Positions 1 to 9,738 of a stretch of DNA of 64,000 nucleotides are shown here, one piece after another. Position numbers and translations under genes: made by a program. Below the pieces are notes generated by a model. The model did not search any database. It was not told the origin of the DNA and worked only from the letters and a program-made list of their open reading frames with translations. The stretch is from contig NZ_JAAKDE010000015.1 in assembly GCF_013664685.1 (NCBI RefSeq), positions 62,001 to 126,000 on the forward strand, in the 5' to 3' direction. Position 1 is the stretch's first letter. The number at the start of each line of letters is the position of its first letter. The stretch comes from Capillibacterium thermochitinicola (GTDB lineage Bacteria > Bacillota > UBA4882 > UBA10575).

Positions 1-441
1 GCTTTGATCTTGGTTAACTTATGGTTGGGGTTCCCGTATAGTATGATGATGATCACCGGGATCCTGCAGGGTTTACCCAATGAACTTTACGAAGCGGCTA
101 CGGTGGATGGGGCGACCGGTTTTCAAAAATTCCGTTATATTACTTTACCGTTAGTCATGTTTTCGGCAGCACCGTTAGTGATTATGAGTTTTGCCTATAA
201 CTTCAACAACTTTAACGTGATCTTCCTCTTGAATGACGGGCTCCCGGCAGTATTCGGCCTGCAAGGTAAAGCCGGCGGCAGTGACATTTTGATTTCTTGG
301 GTCTATAAACTGACCTTCCAGTCGTTAAAGTTTAATTATGCAGCAGCGATGTCCCTGATTATCTTCCTTGTGATTGTCGGCTTCAGTATTTACAACTATA
401 CACGGACCAGATCCTTTAGAGAGGAGGAAATGTTGCGGTGA
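1..441 (+). CDS. malF: Sugar ABC transporter permease, MalF type (5'-truncated)
   Basis: Inner-membrane permease subunit of a maltose/maltodextrin-type ABC importer; only the C-terminal 146 or so residues are inside the window. The EAA loop that contacts the ATPase is visible (ELYEAATVDGATGFQKFRYI, about residues 28-47 of the fragment), followed by hydrophobic segments and a short basic tail. The stretch GGSDILISWVYKLTF is typical of MalF proteins. Its stop overlaps the next permease by four bases (GTGA), so the two are translationally coupled. The binding protein and N-terminus lie upstream of the window. Substrate cannot be told from the permease. Confidence 0.9.
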   Translation, partial: ALILVNLWLGFPYSMMMITGILQGLPNELYEAATVDGATGFQKFRYITLPLVMFSAAPLVIMSFAYNFNNFNVIFLLNDGLPAVFGLQGKAGGSDILISWVYKLTFQSLKFNYAAAMSLIIFLVIVGFSIYNYTRTRSFREEEMLR

Positions 442-1286
442 CCATAAACCAACGTATGAGAGAAAGTATCAGCCTGGGTGTTTCGTATCTGATCATCTTC
501 ATTATGATCCTGTTCGTCCTTTTTCCGGTTATCTGGACGTTTGTCTCCTCTCTAAATCCGGGAGATAACCTGTATACCAGTGAGATGTCGTTTATACCCA
601 AGAATCCAAGTTGGCGCCATTATAACAAATTGTTCAAAGAAACCAATTTTACCCTGTGGTACAGGAATACCCTGAAGGTGGCGGTGGCTACTTCAGTCCT
701 GACGGTGATTTTGGTTACTTTTACCGCATACGCCTTTTCCCGGTTGGAATTTTACGGAAGAAAAGTGGGTTTAATTGTTATGCTTGGCCTTCAGATGTTT
801 CCGGGGATTATGAATATGGTGGCTATGTACGTTCTCCTAAATCTGATCGGGTTGCTCGATACCCATCTGGGCTTAATCATCATCTATGCCGGTGGGTCCA
901 TCCCTTACAACACCTGGCTGATGAAGGGTTACATGGATGGGATCACCAAATCGCTGGAAGAGGCGGCGATTATTGACGGAGCGAGCAAATGGGCGATCAT
1001 GTGGCGGATCATCTTCCCGTTGATCCTGCCGATGGTTTCGGTTATTGCCATTTTCAGCTTTGTTTCGCCCTTTGGTGATTTCCTCTTTGCCCGCCTTGTC
1101 TTGACGACCCCGACTAACTGGACGTTGGCGGTTGGGCTTCATGATTTTATCAATGCCCGGTTCGGCCAACGTTACACCCAGTTTGCGGCCGGGTCGCTCT
1201 TGGCGGCGTTACCCATTACCATTCTTTACTTATCGCTTCAGGGATTGCTGATTGGCGGGCTAACAAAAGGTTCCGTCAAAGGTTAA
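438..1286 (+). CDS. malG: Sugar ABC transporter permease, MalG type
   Basis: Second permease of the truncated maltose-type importer, 282 residues, with six hydrophobic segments. The N-terminal membrane anchor is followed by the extracellular stretch VSSLNPGDNLYTSEMSFIP, and the EAA motif (SLEEAAIIDGASKWAIMWRI) lies near residue 175. Start is GTG, overlapping the malF stop. The family end AGSLLAALPITILYLSLQ...GLTKGSVKG is complete, so the length is normal. No ATPase gene follows; a strong terminator comes right after. The transporter must use an ATPase encoded elsewhere, as is common for carbohydrate importers of Firmicutes. Confidence 0.92.
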   Translation: MTINQRMRESISLGVSYLIIFIMILFVLFPVIWTFVSSLNPGDNLYTSEMSFIPKNPSWRHYNKLFKETNFTLWYRNTLKVAVATSVLTVILVTFTAYAFSRLEFYGRKVGLIVMLGLQMFPGIMNMVAMYVLLNLIGLLDTHLGLIIIYAGGSIPYNTWLMKGYMDGITKSLEEAAIIDGASKWAIMWRIIFPLILPMVSVIAIFSFVSPFGDFLFARLVLTTPTNWTLAVGLHDFINARFGQRYTQFAAGSLLAALPITILYLSLQGLLIGGLTKGSVKG

Positions 1287-1313
1287 TTTATTGCAAAGCC
1301 CCTCCTGGTTATT

Positions 1314-1341
1314 GGGCCGGTTAAACAAGCCGGCCCTTTTT
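1314..1341 (+). terminator. Rho-independent terminator after malG
   Basis: A seven-base GC stem (GGGCCGG / CCGGCCC) with a nine-base loop is followed by a TTTTTA run. It ends the sugar-permease operon and separates it from the ylxM-ffh promoter. Confidence 0.85.
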
Positions 1342-1394
1342 ATGGCCTTTGCGAAAAGGGGTGTGGGCGGGCGAAACATGGAGGCAAAAAAGGC

Positions 1395-1423
1395 TTGACT
1401 TTTCGGTCGCGGGTCTTTATACT
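1395..1423 (+). promoter_or_regulatory. SigA-type promoter of the ylxM-ffh operon
   Basis: TTGACT (1395-1400), 17-base spacer, TATACT (1418-1423). Near-consensus for housekeeping sigma. Predicted start is about 40 bases before the Shine-Dalgarno of ylxM. Confidence 0.8.
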
Positions 1424-1474
1424 TAATTGAGTGGTGTAAAGTAAATATACTTGTCAGCAAGGAGGCTCATCGGG

Positions 1475-1885
1475 ATGGACGACGTAGTGCGGATGGGCCT
1501 GCTCTATGATTTTTACGGTGGTTTACTGACCACGAAACAGCAGAAGGTCTTTGGCCTGTATTATCTGGAAAACCTCTCCCTTGCCGAAATTGCGGAGGAA
1601 GTCGGCACGACCAGGCAGGCTGTGCATGACCTTTTACAGCGGACGGAAAAGCTCCTTGCCGGCTGGGAAAGTAAATTGGGGCTGGTGGAACGCTATTTAC
1701 AGGAGTTGGACGCGGTACAAGCAGTTAAGCAAGCCGTATACAACCTGGCCGGCGTCCTCCCGGCCGATGACCGGGCGGCGCAGGCCCTGACGCGGGTGCA
1801 AAAAGCCTTGAGCCGTCTCATCGCCGTGTTAGAGCTGGAAGCGGAAGGAGAACTGCCGGCCTCAGGGCGGACCATTAGGGAATAA
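1475..1885 (+). CDS. ylxM: YlxM-family DNA-binding protein (SRP operon)
   Basis: Small helix-turn-helix protein of about 136 residues found directly upstream of ffh in many Firmicutes. The region LTTKQQKVFGLYYLENLSLA then EIAEEVGTTRQAVHDLL resembles sigma-70 region 4, with the recognition helix around residues 40-60. ATG at 1475 is chosen over the upstream TTG because a full AAGGAGG lies nine bases before it and family members start MDD/MLE...RMGLLYDFYG. The C-terminus is helical and charged. It is proposed in other bacteria to modulate SRP assembly, but its exact role is not settled. Twenty bases separate it from ffh. Confidence 0.85.
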   Translation: MDDVVRMGLLYDFYGGLLTTKQQKVFGLYYLENLSLAEIAEEVGTTRQAVHDLLQRTEKLLAGWESKLGLVERYLQELDAVQAVKQAVYNLAGVLPADDRAAQALTRVQKALSRLIAVLELEAEGELPASGRTIRE

Positions 1886-1904
1886 AGGGAGCGGAGAAGA
1901 AACG

Positions 1905-3230
1905 ATGGTTTTTTCAGCGCTATCGGAAAAACTCCAGGACACTTTCCGCCGTTTGCGCGGGAAGGGGAAACTGACGGAAAAAGATGTAGATGAAGCCTTG
2001 CGCGAGGTTAAGCTAGCCCTGCTGGAGGCCGATGTTAACTTTCGGGTCGTTCGAAATTTTATCAACCGGGTACGGGAGCGGGCCGTCGGTCAGGAAGTGA
2101 TTAATAGTCTGACCCCTGGACAAATGGTGATCAAGATTGTCCATCAGGAACTGACCGGCATGATGGGGGCGAAAGCGGAAAAGCTCAAGACCAGTGACCG
2201 TCCACCCTCCGTATATCTCCTCGCCGGTTTGCAGGGGGCGGGGAAGACAACGACCGCCGGAAAACTCGCCGGTTACCTTCAGAAACAGGGGCGACGACCT
2301 TTGCTGGTGGCCGCGGACGTCTACCGGCCGGCGGCGGTGAAGCAACTGGAAGTCCTCGGCGCGCAGCTTTCCGTGCCGGTGTTTAGTGACCCCGGACGGG
2401 ATCCGGTGGCCATTGCCGCCGCGGCCGTGGAGAAGGCCCGCCAAACCCAACGGGATGTCGTCTTAATCGATACGGCCGGCCGTTTGCATATTGACGAAGA
2501 ACTCATGGGCGAACTGGCCGCGATCAAAGCAGCGGTCAACCCGGTGGAGATTCTGCTGGTGGTTGATGCCATGACCGGGCAGGATGCGGTTAACGTCGCG
2601 CAAAACTTCAATGAACAATTGGGCCTGACCGGTTTGATCCTGACCAAGCTGGATAGTGATACTCGTGGCGGGGCCGCCCTTTCGATCCGGGAGATCACCG
2701 GCTGTCCCATCAAATTCGTGGGCAGCGGGGAAAAACTGGACGGGATCGAGGTCTTCCATCCGGAGCGGTTGGCCTCCCGCATTCTGGGGATGGGCGATGT
2801 TTTAACCCTGATCGAAAAGGCCGAAGCGACGGTCGAAGCCGAGCAGGCGAAGGCCTTGATGAAAAAGATCCAAAAGGACGAGTTTACGTTGGAGGATTTT
2901 TTGGACCAGATGCGCCAGGTGCAGAAGATGGGGCCTTTGGACCAAATCCTTGGGATGCTGCCGGGGCTGAAACCCAAACAGTTGCAAGGTTTTGTTCTTG
3001 ATGAGAAGAGTATGAAACACATTGAGGCGATTATTCAGTCGATGACGCCGCAGGAACGGCGGACACCGCAGATCATCAACGCCAGCCGGCGGCGGCGGAT
3101 CGCCCAGGGTTCGGGGCGACCGGTGCAGGAAGTTAACCGTTTGCTCAACCAGTTTGAACAGAGTAAAAAAATGATGAAACAACTGGGTAAAATCGGGAAA
3201 GGCGGACTGCCCAGGTTGCCGTTTTGGTAA
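1905..3230 (+). CDS. ffh: Signal recognition particle protein Ffh
   Basis: SRP54 GTPase that binds 4.5S/scRNA and signal sequences of nascent membrane proteins and delivers ribosomes to FtsY. The 441 residues show the N domain (1-100), the G domain with P-loop GLQGAGKT (108-115), DTAGR, and TKLDSDTRGG near 248, and a methionine-rich M domain with the RNA-binding stretch ASRRRRIAQGSG near residue 390. Length is typical of the family. ATG start follows GGAGAAG. Cotranscribed with ylxM from the promoter at 1395-1423. Confidence 0.98.
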   Translation: MVFSALSEKLQDTFRRLRGKGKLTEKDVDEALREVKLALLEADVNFRVVRNFINRVRERAVGQEVINSLTPGQMVIKIVHQELTGMMGAKAEKLKTSDRPPSVYLLAGLQGAGKTTTAGKLAGYLQKQGRRPLLVAADVYRPAAVKQLEVLGAQLSVPVFSDPGRDPVAIAAAAVEKARQTQRDVVLIDTAGRLHIDEELMGELAAIKAAVNPVEILLVVDAMTGQDAVNVAQNFNEQLGLTGLILTKLDSDTRGGAALSIREITGCPIKFVGSGEKLDGIEVFHPERLASRILGMGDVLTLIEKAEATVEAEQAKALMKKIQKDEFTLEDFLDQMRQVQKMGPLDQILGMLPGLKPKQLQGFVLDEKSMKHIEAIIQSMTPQERRTPQIINASRRRRIAQGSGRPVQEVNRLLNQFEQSKKMMKQLGKIGKGGLPRLPFW

Positions 3231-3325
3231 GGCTTTCAATTAAAATTTAGATTAATCTTTTGGTTAATATTTAAAGCTATACAAAGATATATAAAATTGA
3301 GACTAACGTAAGGGGGTGAGAGAAG

Positions 3326-3586
3326 ATGGTTCGGATTCGGTTAACCCGGATGGGGGCAAAAAAACGTCCTTTTTACCGGTTTGTGGTGGCTGATTCCCGT
3401 GCACCGCGGGATGGGAGGTTTATTGAGATTATAGGTCATTATAACCCGATCGCCAACCCGACGGAATTAGTGGTGGATAAGGAAAAAGCCTTGTATTGGT
3501 TGGGCCAGGGTGCACAACCGTCGGAGCCTGTGAAAAGGTTATTTAAAAAGGCTGGTGTCCTTGGTACCGAGGCGGTCGGGGAGTGA
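3326..3586 (+). CDS. rpsP: 30S ribosomal protein S16
   Basis: Small-subunit protein of 86 residues beginning [20 protein letters not shown], the universal S16 N-terminus. ATG follows a strong AAGGGGGTG. The 95 bases between ffh and this gene are strikingly AT-rich compared with their surroundings and may hold a promoter, but no clear -35/-10 pair was found. First gene of the run rpsP-khpA-rimM-trmD-rplS. Confidence 0.97.
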   Translation: MVRIRLTRMGAKKRPFYRFVVADSRAPRDGRFIEIIGHYNPIANPTELVVDKEKALYWLGQGAQPSEPVKRLFKKAGVLGTEAVGE

Positions 3587-3602
3587 AAGGGTGTGAATTA
3601 CC

Positions 3603-3830
3603 TTGAAAGAACTGGTGGAGTTGATCGCCAAATCCTTGGTTGACCACGTGGATGATGTCCAGGTTCGCCGGGAGGATACCGACGACACTATTTTGTTGGA
3701 GATTTCGGTCAACAAGGAAGATCTGGGGAAGATCATTGGGCGTAAAGGCCGGGTGATTAAGGCGATCCGGACTTTGGTCTGGGCCAGCGCTCCTGCGGAC
3801 AAGCGCGTGATGGTGGAATTGGTGGAATGA
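3603..3830 (+). CDS. khpA: KH-domain RNA-binding protein KhpA (YlqC)
   Basis: A 75-residue single KH domain protein with the GxxG loop IIGRKGRVIKAIRTLV near residues 41-56. KhpA pairs with KhpB/Jag in Firmicutes and influences cell division, elongation and mRNA binding. TTG is the only workable start because an in-frame TGA lies nine bases upstream. Its stop overlaps the rimM start (ATGA). Confidence 0.93.
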   Translation: MKELVELIAKSLVDHVDDVQVRREDTDDTILLEISVNKEDLGKIIGRKGRVIKAIRTLVWASAPADKRVMVELVE

Positions 3831-4396
3831 GCAAAAAGCATCCCCCCTATGATCCCTGGCGCAATCCGCCGCCGGGCATGATCGCGGTTGGTGAGGTTTT
3901 GACCACCCAGGGGAACAAAGGGGAAGTCAAGGTTGCTTCTTTCACCGACACCTTTGAACGCTGGTTGGAACTGGAACGGGTCTTCGTCTATACCGACCGT
4001 GGTCAGGAGGAGCTCTTCCTGGAGAAGGTCCGCGCCTACAGAGGTTTTGTGGTGGTCAAGTTTCGCGGGATCGACAATATTTCCGCGGGCGAAGCGCTCC
4101 GGGGCGGGTTTTTATGGCTGCCGGAAACAGAAAGGCCGCCGCTGCCACCGGACCGGTTTTACATCGACCAGGTCCTTGGGCTGAAGGTCGAGACGATGGC
4201 CGGACACCCCCTGGGTACAGTGGCGCAGGTCATGTTTACCGGTGGGAATGATGTTTATGTCATCCGGGGCGGGGAGGCAGGGGAGATTCTCCTTCCGGCC
4301 TTAAAGTCTGTAGTCCGTTTTGTTGACCTGGAGGCGGGGATCATGCGGGTGGAGTTACCGCCCGGACTGTTGGATGAGGAAGAGGAAAGATGTTAA
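3827..4396 (+). CDS. rimM: Ribosome maturation factor RimM
   Basis: Assists late 30S assembly, binding S19 near the 16S head. The 189 residues include the N-terminal RimM barrel ([20 protein letters not shown], residues 19-38) and the C-terminal PRC-barrel ([20 protein letters not shown]...[16 protein letters not shown]). The N-terminal 15 residues are a proline-rich extension. It overlaps khpA by four bases and trmD by seven, so the run is translationally coupled. Confidence 0.95.
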   Translation: MSKKHPPYDPWRNPPPGMIAVGEVLTTQGNKGEVKVASFTDTFERWLELERVFVYTDRGQEELFLEKVRAYRGFVVVKFRGIDNISAGEALRGGFLWLPETERPPLPPDRFYIDQVLGLKVETMAGHPLGTVAQVMFTGGNDVYVIRGGEAGEILLPALKSVVRFVDLEAGIMRVELPPGLLDEEEERC

Positions 4397-5181
4397 TCCA
4401 GTTTTTAACCTTATTTCCGGAGATGTTTGACGGCCCTTTTGCCCATAGCATGATCAAAAGGGCGCAGGATAATGGGCTGGTTAAACTGGAAACAATTAAT
4501 TTCCGCGCGTATGCCGAAGACCGCCATGCCACCGTGGATGATACGCCCTACGGGGGCGGGCCGGGGATGATCTTGAAACCGGAACCGATCTTTAAGGCGG
4601 TAGAAGCGATTCAGGCGCAAGCGGCCACCAAACCTTATATCATACTTACCACGCCGCAGGGGGAGATCTTTCACCAGCGGATTGCGGTTGAATTAAGTGC
4701 CCAGCCCCACTTGGTCTTTATCTGCGGGCACTATGAGGGTTATGACGAACGCATCCGGACGCTGGCCGACCGCGAGTTATCCATCGGTGATTACATCCTG
4801 ACCGGAGGCGAGCTCCCGGCGATGGTGATGGCTGAAGCGATCATCCGGTTGCTGCCGGGGGTCCTTGGTGACCCGGATGCGGCGAGGCTGGATTCGTTCA
4901 GCGGGCCCGAAGGTATCCTTGATTATCCTCAGTACACGAAACCAGCGGATTTTCGCGGTTTAAAGGTCCCCGCGATTCTTCTCTCCGGAGACCACGGAAA
5001 AATTGCCCAGTGGCGGCGGGAGCAGGCCCTCCTCCGGACGGCCCGCCGGCGCCCGGATTTACTGGCGCAATTGGCATTGACCGCGAAAGAAAAGGAATTA
5101 ATCGAAAGTTACCGGCTTGCCCGTGCCGACGGGCAGCCTGATTTTGCGAGTGAAGGGAGGGAATACGATGAACCTGATTGA
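4390..5181 (+). CDS. trmD: tRNA (guanine-N1)-methyltransferase TrmD
   Basis: SPOUT methyltransferase making m1G37 in tRNAs reading CNN and some other codons, preventing frameshifting. Knot motifs are clear: [27 protein letters not shown] and [15 protein letters not shown]. The C-terminal domain with [19 protein letters not shown] is complete. 263 residues is slightly long for the family (about 245). Start overlaps rimM; the 3' end overlaps the rplS start by 14 bases. Confidence 0.97.
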   Translation: MLIQFLTLFPEMFDGPFAHSMIKRAQDNGLVKLETINFRAYAEDRHATVDDTPYGGGPGMILKPEPIFKAVEAIQAQAATKPYIILTTPQGEIFHQRIAVELSAQPHLVFICGHYEGYDERIRTLADRELSIGDYILTGGELPAMVMAEAIIRLLPGVLGDPDAARLDSFSGPEGILDYPQYTKPADFRGLKVPAILLSGDHGKIAQWRREQALLRTARRRPDLLAQLALTAKEKELIESYRLARADGQPDFASEGREYDEPD

Positions 5182-5506
5182 TCTGGTGGAACAGGAACAA
5201 TTAAAGAAAGATCTTCCGGTCTTCGGCCCCGGCGATACGGTCCGGGTTCACCATAAAGTTGTGGAAGGAGAACGGGAAAGAATTCAGGTCTTTGAAGGTG
5301 TTGTGATTGCCCGGGCAAACGGGGGGCTCCGCGAGACTTTTACCGTACGGAAAATTTCCGGCGGGGTTGGGGTGGAAAGGATCTTCCCGGTGCATTCACC
5401 AATGATTGCCAAGATTGAAGTGGTGAGAAGAGGAAGGGTTCGCCGGGCGAAACTATACTATCTACGTAAACGTTCGGGTAAAGCGGCACGGATCCGCGAA
5501 CTGTAA
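5168..5506 (+). CDS. rplS: 50S ribosomal protein L19
   Basis: Large-subunit protein at the 30S-50S interface, 112 residues from [19 protein letters not shown]. This ATG is chosen over an upstream in-frame start at 5117 because it matches the family N-terminus and follows GAAGGGAGGG. C-terminal [18 protein letters not shown] is diagnostic. The start lies inside trmD, so there is no room for the separate L19 leader known from Bacillus. Confidence 0.97.
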   Translation: MNLIDLVEQEQLKKDLPVFGPGDTVRVHHKVVEGERERIQVFEGVVIARANGGLRETFTVRKISGGVGVERIFPVHSPMIAKIEVVRRGRVRRAKLYYLRKRSGKAARIREL

Positions 5507-5511
5507 AAGAG

Positions 5512-5541
5512 AAGGATCACCTTCGGGTGATCCTTTGTGAT
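5512..5541 (+). terminator. Terminator after rplS
   Basis: Perfect ten-base stem AAGGATCACC / GGTGATCCTT closed by a stable TTCG tetraloop, followed by TGTGATTTTA. It ends the rpsP-rplS run. Confidence 0.8.
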
Positions 5542-5581
5542 TTTATTCACGAATTCTCTTCTTCCAATACCGGAGGTTTTA

Positions 5582-6775
5582 ATGATGATGAAACGCCGTG
5601 TTTTTCTTGTGGTTTTGGATGGGGTTGGAATCGGGGCCTTGCCCGATGCCGACCGCTATGGAGATGAAGGCAGTAACACCTTGGGTAATATGGCGGCGAA
5701 TGTGGGCGGGCTGAAGGTTCCCTTCCTGACCACCCTGGGTTTGGGCCGGATCGAACCTTTGCTGGGGGTTCCTGCGGTGGAAAACCCACGGGGAGCGTAC
5801 GGGAAAATGGCTGAAGCTTCAGCTGGTAAGGATACGATCACCGGCCACTGGGAGTTGACCGGGGTGGTTTTGGACCGGCCGTTTCCGGTGTACCCCAACG
5901 GTTTTCCCGATGAGATTATTGTTCCCTTCACCAAAGCCATCGGCCGGGGCGTCCTGGGGAACAAAGCAGCTTCCGGGACGGAGATCATCAAGGAGTATGG
6001 GCCAGAGCATCTGGCGACCGGCAAACCGATCGTCTATACTTCGGCCGACAGTGTTTTTCAGATCGCCGCCCATGAGGAGATCATCCCCATCGACGAGTTG
6101 TACCGGATCTGTACCACGGCCCGGGAACTTCTGCGGGGTGAGCACCAGGTTGCACGGGTGATTGCCCGGCCGTTTATTGGCCAGCCCGGTTCCTTTACAC
6201 GGACGAAACGGCGGCGGGACTTTTCCGTTGTACCGCCGGAAGAGACGATCCTGGACCGGCTGGCCGCCAGTGGCGTTGCCGTTGTTGGCGTTGGTAAAAT
6301 CGAAGATATCTATAGTGGACGGGGCTTGACCGCCAGCTACCATACAGGGGATAACATCAGCACCTTAGAGCAACTGTTGGTCTTGGGTACCGAGCTGGAA
6401 GGACCGGCTCTGGTCTTTGCCAACTGTATTGATTTTGACAGTCTATACGGCCACCGGAATGATCCGGCGGGGTTTGCGGCCGCGCTGACCACCGCCGACG
6501 GTTATCTGGAAAAGATTGCCGCATTGTTAAAGCCGGAAGATGTGTTGATCATCACGGCCGACCACGGGGGTGACCCGACCACGCCCAGCACCGACCATTC
6601 CCGGGAATATGTTCCTTTGTTGGTGACCGGCCCGTCCGTGCGGCCGGGTGTTGCCTTGGGGGTGCGGACTTCCTTTACCGACGTGGCCGCGACCATAGCC
6701 GATCTTTTCGGGGTCGCCGGCTGGACGAAGGGGATAAGTTTCTTCCAGGAAATGGCCCTGACGGCAGAAAAATAA
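5582..6775 (+). CDS. deoB: Phosphopentomutase DeoB
   Basis: Interconverts (deoxy)ribose-1-phosphate and -5-phosphate in nucleoside salvage; a Mn-dependent alkaline-phosphatase superfamily enzyme. Motifs: [15 protein letters not shown] with the metal Asp near the N-terminus, [11 protein letters not shown] holding the phosphorylatable threonine region, and [20 protein letters not shown] near the C-terminus. 397 residues, normal length. ATG at 5582 (or the next ATG at 5585) is preferred to a longer upstream reading because GGAGG lies five to eight bases before it. Works with the neighbouring pyrimidine-nucleoside phosphorylase. Confidence 0.96.
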   Translation: MMMKRRVFLVVLDGVGIGALPDADRYGDEGSNTLGNMAANVGGLKVPFLTTLGLGRIEPLLGVPAVENPRGAYGKMAEASAGKDTITGHWELTGVVLDRPFPVYPNGFPDEIIVPFTKAIGRGVLGNKAASGTEIIKEYGPEHLATGKPIVYTSADSVFQIAAHEEIIPIDELYRICTTARELLRGEHQVARVIARPFIGQPGSFTRTKRRRDFSVVPPEETILDRLAASGVAVVGVGKIEDIYSGRGLTASYHTGDNISTLEQLLVLGTELEGPALVFANCIDFDSLYGHRNDPAGFAAALTTADGYLEKIAALLKPEDVLIITADHGGDPTTPSTDHSREYVPLLVTGPSVRPGVALGVRTSFTDVAATIADLFGVAGWTKGISFFQEMALTAEK

Positions 6776-6951
6776 GAAAGTTCGCGAAAGGTTTTGACGG
6801 GTAAAACAAGAATAGATAATCGGATAAGGGTATTATCGTTAACTCTAGTGAAAAATTATGTGTCGGTGACGATTAGGAGTTAAAGCAACAATAGATATCG
6901 CTCAAAGGTAAAAAAGAACAAGCGGTATACAAAACGGGGGGGGTGAGCAAG

Positions 6952-8256
6952 GTGCGCATGGTTGACGTGATCAGTCGGAAACGTGATGGTCTGGAACATA
7001 CACCGGAAGAGATCGCCTATATCGTCCAGGGGATCGTGGATGGGAGTATTCCCGATTATCAACTGGCGGCCTGGTGTATGGCGGTTTATTTCCAAGGGAT
7101 GACCCCACGGGAAGCGCGGGATATGGCGGTTCGGATGGCCGCTACGGGGGACCAGGTTGACCTTTCACCACTGCCGGGGGTGAAGATTGATAAACACTCC
7201 ACCGGCGGCGTGGGGGACAAAACTTCGTTGGTGGTGGCCCCCTTGGTGGCGGCGGCCGGCATCCCGGTCTGTAAGATGTCCGGACGGGGACTGGGCCATA
7301 CCGGGGGAACCATCGATAAACTGGAATCAATCCCCGGTTTCCGGACGGAACTTACCCTTGACGAGCTGTTTGCCCAGGTCAAAAAGATTGGGGTCGGCTT
7401 GGTCGGGCAAACCGGAAATCTGGTCCCGGCCGATAAGCGCCTCTACGCGCTCCGGGATGTGACGGGGACTGTGGCCAGCATTCCTTTGATTGCGACCAGT
7501 ATCATGAGTAAAAAGCTGGCCGGTGGGGCCGACGGTTTCGTCCTGGATGTGAAGGTGGGCGACGGTGCTTTTCTGAAAACAAAAGAAGAAGCGGAGAAGC
7601 TGGCGGAGTTGATGGTCGCTATCGGGAAAAACGCCGACCGCAAGACGGTGGCGGTTCTTTCCAACATGGATCAACCGCTGGGGAAGGCCGTCGGTAACGC
7701 TTTGGAGGTCAGGGAGGCCATCGCCACCCTGCGGGGTGAAGGCCCGGCCGATCTGGAAGAGTTGTCCCTGGTTCTTGGGGCCCAGATGCTGGTTTTGGCC
7801 GGAGCGGAAAAAGAGGTGGCAGTGGCCAAAGCCAAACTGCAAGCGCTGCTTGACAGTGGCGACGGCTTGCGTGCCTTTGGCCGTTGGATTGAGGGACAGG
7901 GTGGTGACCCGCGGATCGTCGATGACCCGGAACGCCTGCCGCTGGCCGCCCATGTGGTCGGGGTCAAGAGCCCGCGTTCGGGTTATGTTGCCAAATGGGC
8001 CACGGAAACCCTGGGCCTGATCTCGATGCGGTTGGGGGCCGGACGGGCGCGGAAAGAAGACCCGATTGACCACAGTGTTGGTTTGGTGATCGAGAAGAAA
8101 CTCGGAGACTGGGTTGAAGCGGGCGAGGAGATTGCCAAAGTCTATGCCCGTACGGCGGCGGAAGCGGAAAACGGGGCGGCGGAAGTTTTGGCCGCAGTGC
8201 AACTGGCCCCGACGCCACCGCCTAAAAAACCGTTGGTGATCGGGTATATCATTTAA
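6952..8256 (+). CDS. pdp: Pyrimidine-nucleoside phosphorylase
   Basis: Cleaves uridine and thymidine with phosphate to base plus (deoxy)ribose-1-phosphate, which DeoB next door isomerises. The family signature SGRGLGHTGGTIDKLE lies near residue 110, with the phosphate-binding stretch KHSTGGVGDKTSLVVAPLVA before it, and VKVGDGAFLKTKEEAEKLAE later. GTG at 6952 gives MRMVDVI, the usual N-terminus; an in-frame GTG nine bases upstream is possible. About 434 residues. The 175-base gap before it holds a weak TTGACG element but no convincing promoter. Confidence 0.95.
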   Translation: MRMVDVISRKRDGLEHTPEEIAYIVQGIVDGSIPDYQLAAWCMAVYFQGMTPREARDMAVRMAATGDQVDLSPLPGVKIDKHSTGGVGDKTSLVVAPLVAAAGIPVCKMSGRGLGHTGGTIDKLESIPGFRTELTLDELFAQVKKIGVGLVGQTGNLVPADKRLYALRDVTGTVASIPLIATSIMSKKLAGGADGFVLDVKVGDGAFLKTKEEAEKLAELMVAIGKNADRKTVAVLSNMDQPLGKAVGNALEVREAIATLRGEGPADLEELSLVLGAQMLVLAGAEKEVAVAKAKLQALLDSGDGLRAFGRWIEGQGGDPRIVDDPERLPLAAHVVGVKSPRSGYVAKWATETLGLISMRLGAGRARKEDPIDHSVGLVIEKKLGDWVEAGEEIAKVYARTAAEAENGAAEVLAAVQLAPTPPPKKPLVIGYII

Positions 8257-8373
8257 TTGGCAAAGAGCCCTTGATCCATTTACCATTGTCCACAGCCGCA
8301 AGATGAGCTAAGATGAGACAAGGAGTAACAGCAAAGTTCTTGCCATGTTTATATACCAAATGTAAGGAGTGAG

Positions 8374-9726
8374 ATGATGGGGCTGAAAACTTTTAAGAAA
8401 GGGATTCATCCCCCAACCAATAAAGAATTGACGGCTTCTTTACCGGTTGAAGAACTGCCGCTTCCGGCCCAAGTTGTTTTGCCGCTCGGGCAACACATCG
8501 GCGCCCCGGCCAAACCGTTGGTGGCGGTAGGGGACGAAGTGGCGACCGGGCAGAAGATCGCCGAAGCACAAGGGGGAGTCTCCGTTCCTTTGCACGCCAG
8601 CATTTCCGGGAAAGTGGTTGCCATTGAACCCCGGCCCCATGCAAGCGGGCAACTGCAACCGGCGATTGTGATCGAAAGTGACGGTGCCGACCGGCGGGCC
8701 CCGGATCTGATCTCTGGGCGCAAGCTGGAGGAGCTGACGGCCGACGAGATTAAGGCCTTGATGAAAGAAGCCGGTCTGGTCGGCATGGGCGGGGCCGCCT
8801 TTCCGACGCACGTCAAATATTGCCCGCCGGAAACCGAAGCGACCCAAGGCCAATACTGTCCGGTAAAACCTGTTGATTATGTCATCCTTAACGGTGTGGA
8901 ATGTGAACCTTATTTAACCTGTGACCACCGGTTAATGTTGGAACAGACGGCTGATGTGATCCGCGGTTTGCTGGCCTTTATGAAGGCGGCCGGTGCCCCG
9001 CGGGGGATAATCGGCGTAGAAGCGAACAAACCCGATGCCATTGAGGCTTTGCGGAAAGCGGCGGCCGGCTACCCGGTGGAAGTTGTTCCTTTGAAGGTCA
9101 AATATCCCCAAGGAGAAGAGCGGATGTTGATTTACGCCGCGACCCGTCGGAAGGTCCCGGTGGGGGCTTTACCAATTGCCGTTGGGGTGATCGTCAATAA
9201 TGTGGCAACGGCGGCGGCTTTTGGTCGTTATCTTCGTGAAGGGATGCCCCTGATTGACCGGATCGTCACGGTGACCGGAACAGGGATTAAAACTCCGAAG
9301 AATTTGCGGGTGCGGATCGGTACTTTACTGGAGGATGTCATCAACTACTGTGGCGGGTTCCCGGAACCGCCCGGGCGGATTATCCTGGGCGGGCCGATGA
9401 CCGGTCCGGCAATTTACCGGTTGGATGTACCAATTATGAAAGGTACTTCCGGGATTTTGGTCCAGACCCGCGCCGAGGTGAAGAAATACCAGGCGATAAC
9501 TTGTATTCGCTGCGGAAAGTGTGTTGATGCTTGCCCGTACAACTTACTCCCTAATTATCTGGCTGACTATGCAGAACATGGCAAATTAGGGGACGCAGAA
9601 AAATACGGACTTTTTGATTGTCGTGAGTGTGGTGCCTGTGCGTACGTCTGTCCAAGCAGGCGGCCATTACTCCAGTTGTTCAAGAACGCAAAACAACAAA
9701 GCAAAGCAGCACAAAAAAAGCGATAG
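8374..9726 (+). CDS. rnfC: Rnf complex subunit RnfC
   Basis: Peripheral electron-entry subunit of the ion-pumping ferredoxin:NAD+ oxidoreductase. The 450 residues contain the N-terminal barrel (GVSVPLHASISGKVVAIE), a glycine-rich flavin/NADH-type region (VGMGGAAFPTHVK), and two C-terminal [4Fe-4S] motifs, CIRCGKCVDACP and CRECGACAYVCP. First gene of a complete rnfCDGEAB operon, the order found in acetogens and other Clostridia. Start follows AAGGAG. Implies an anaerobic, ferredoxin-based energy metabolism. Confidence 0.97.
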   Translation: MMGLKTFKKGIHPPTNKELTASLPVEELPLPAQVVLPLGQHIGAPAKPLVAVGDEVATGQKIAEAQGGVSVPLHASISGKVVAIEPRPHASGQLQPAIVIESDGADRRAPDLISGRKLEELTADEIKALMKEAGLVGMGGAAFPTHVKYCPPETEATQGQYCPVKPVDYVILNGVECEPYLTCDHRLMLEQTADVIRGLLAFMKAAGAPRGIIGVEANKPDAIEALRKAAAGYPVEVVPLKVKYPQGEERMLIYAATRRKVPVGALPIAVGVIVNNVATAAAFGRYLREGMPLIDRIVTVTGTGIKTPKNLRVRIGTLLEDVINYCGGFPEPPGRIILGGPMTGPAIYRLDVPIMKGTSGILVQTRAEVKKYQAITCIRCGKCVDACPYNLLPNYLADYAEHGKLGDAEKYGLFDCRECGACAYVCPSRRPLLQLFKNAKQQSKAAQKKR

Positions 9727-9738
9727 GGGGGTATTATT

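Noticed and set aside
2321-3022. Minus-strand frame of 233 codons, and a similar 240-codon frame at 12755-13477
   Set aside because: Shadows of ffh and rnfB respectively; no family features.
7327-8301. Long open frame of 324 codons on the minus strand
   Set aside because: Lies wholly antisense to the pdp gene, whose family signature and ribosome site are clear; GC-rich third positions keep the opposite strand open.
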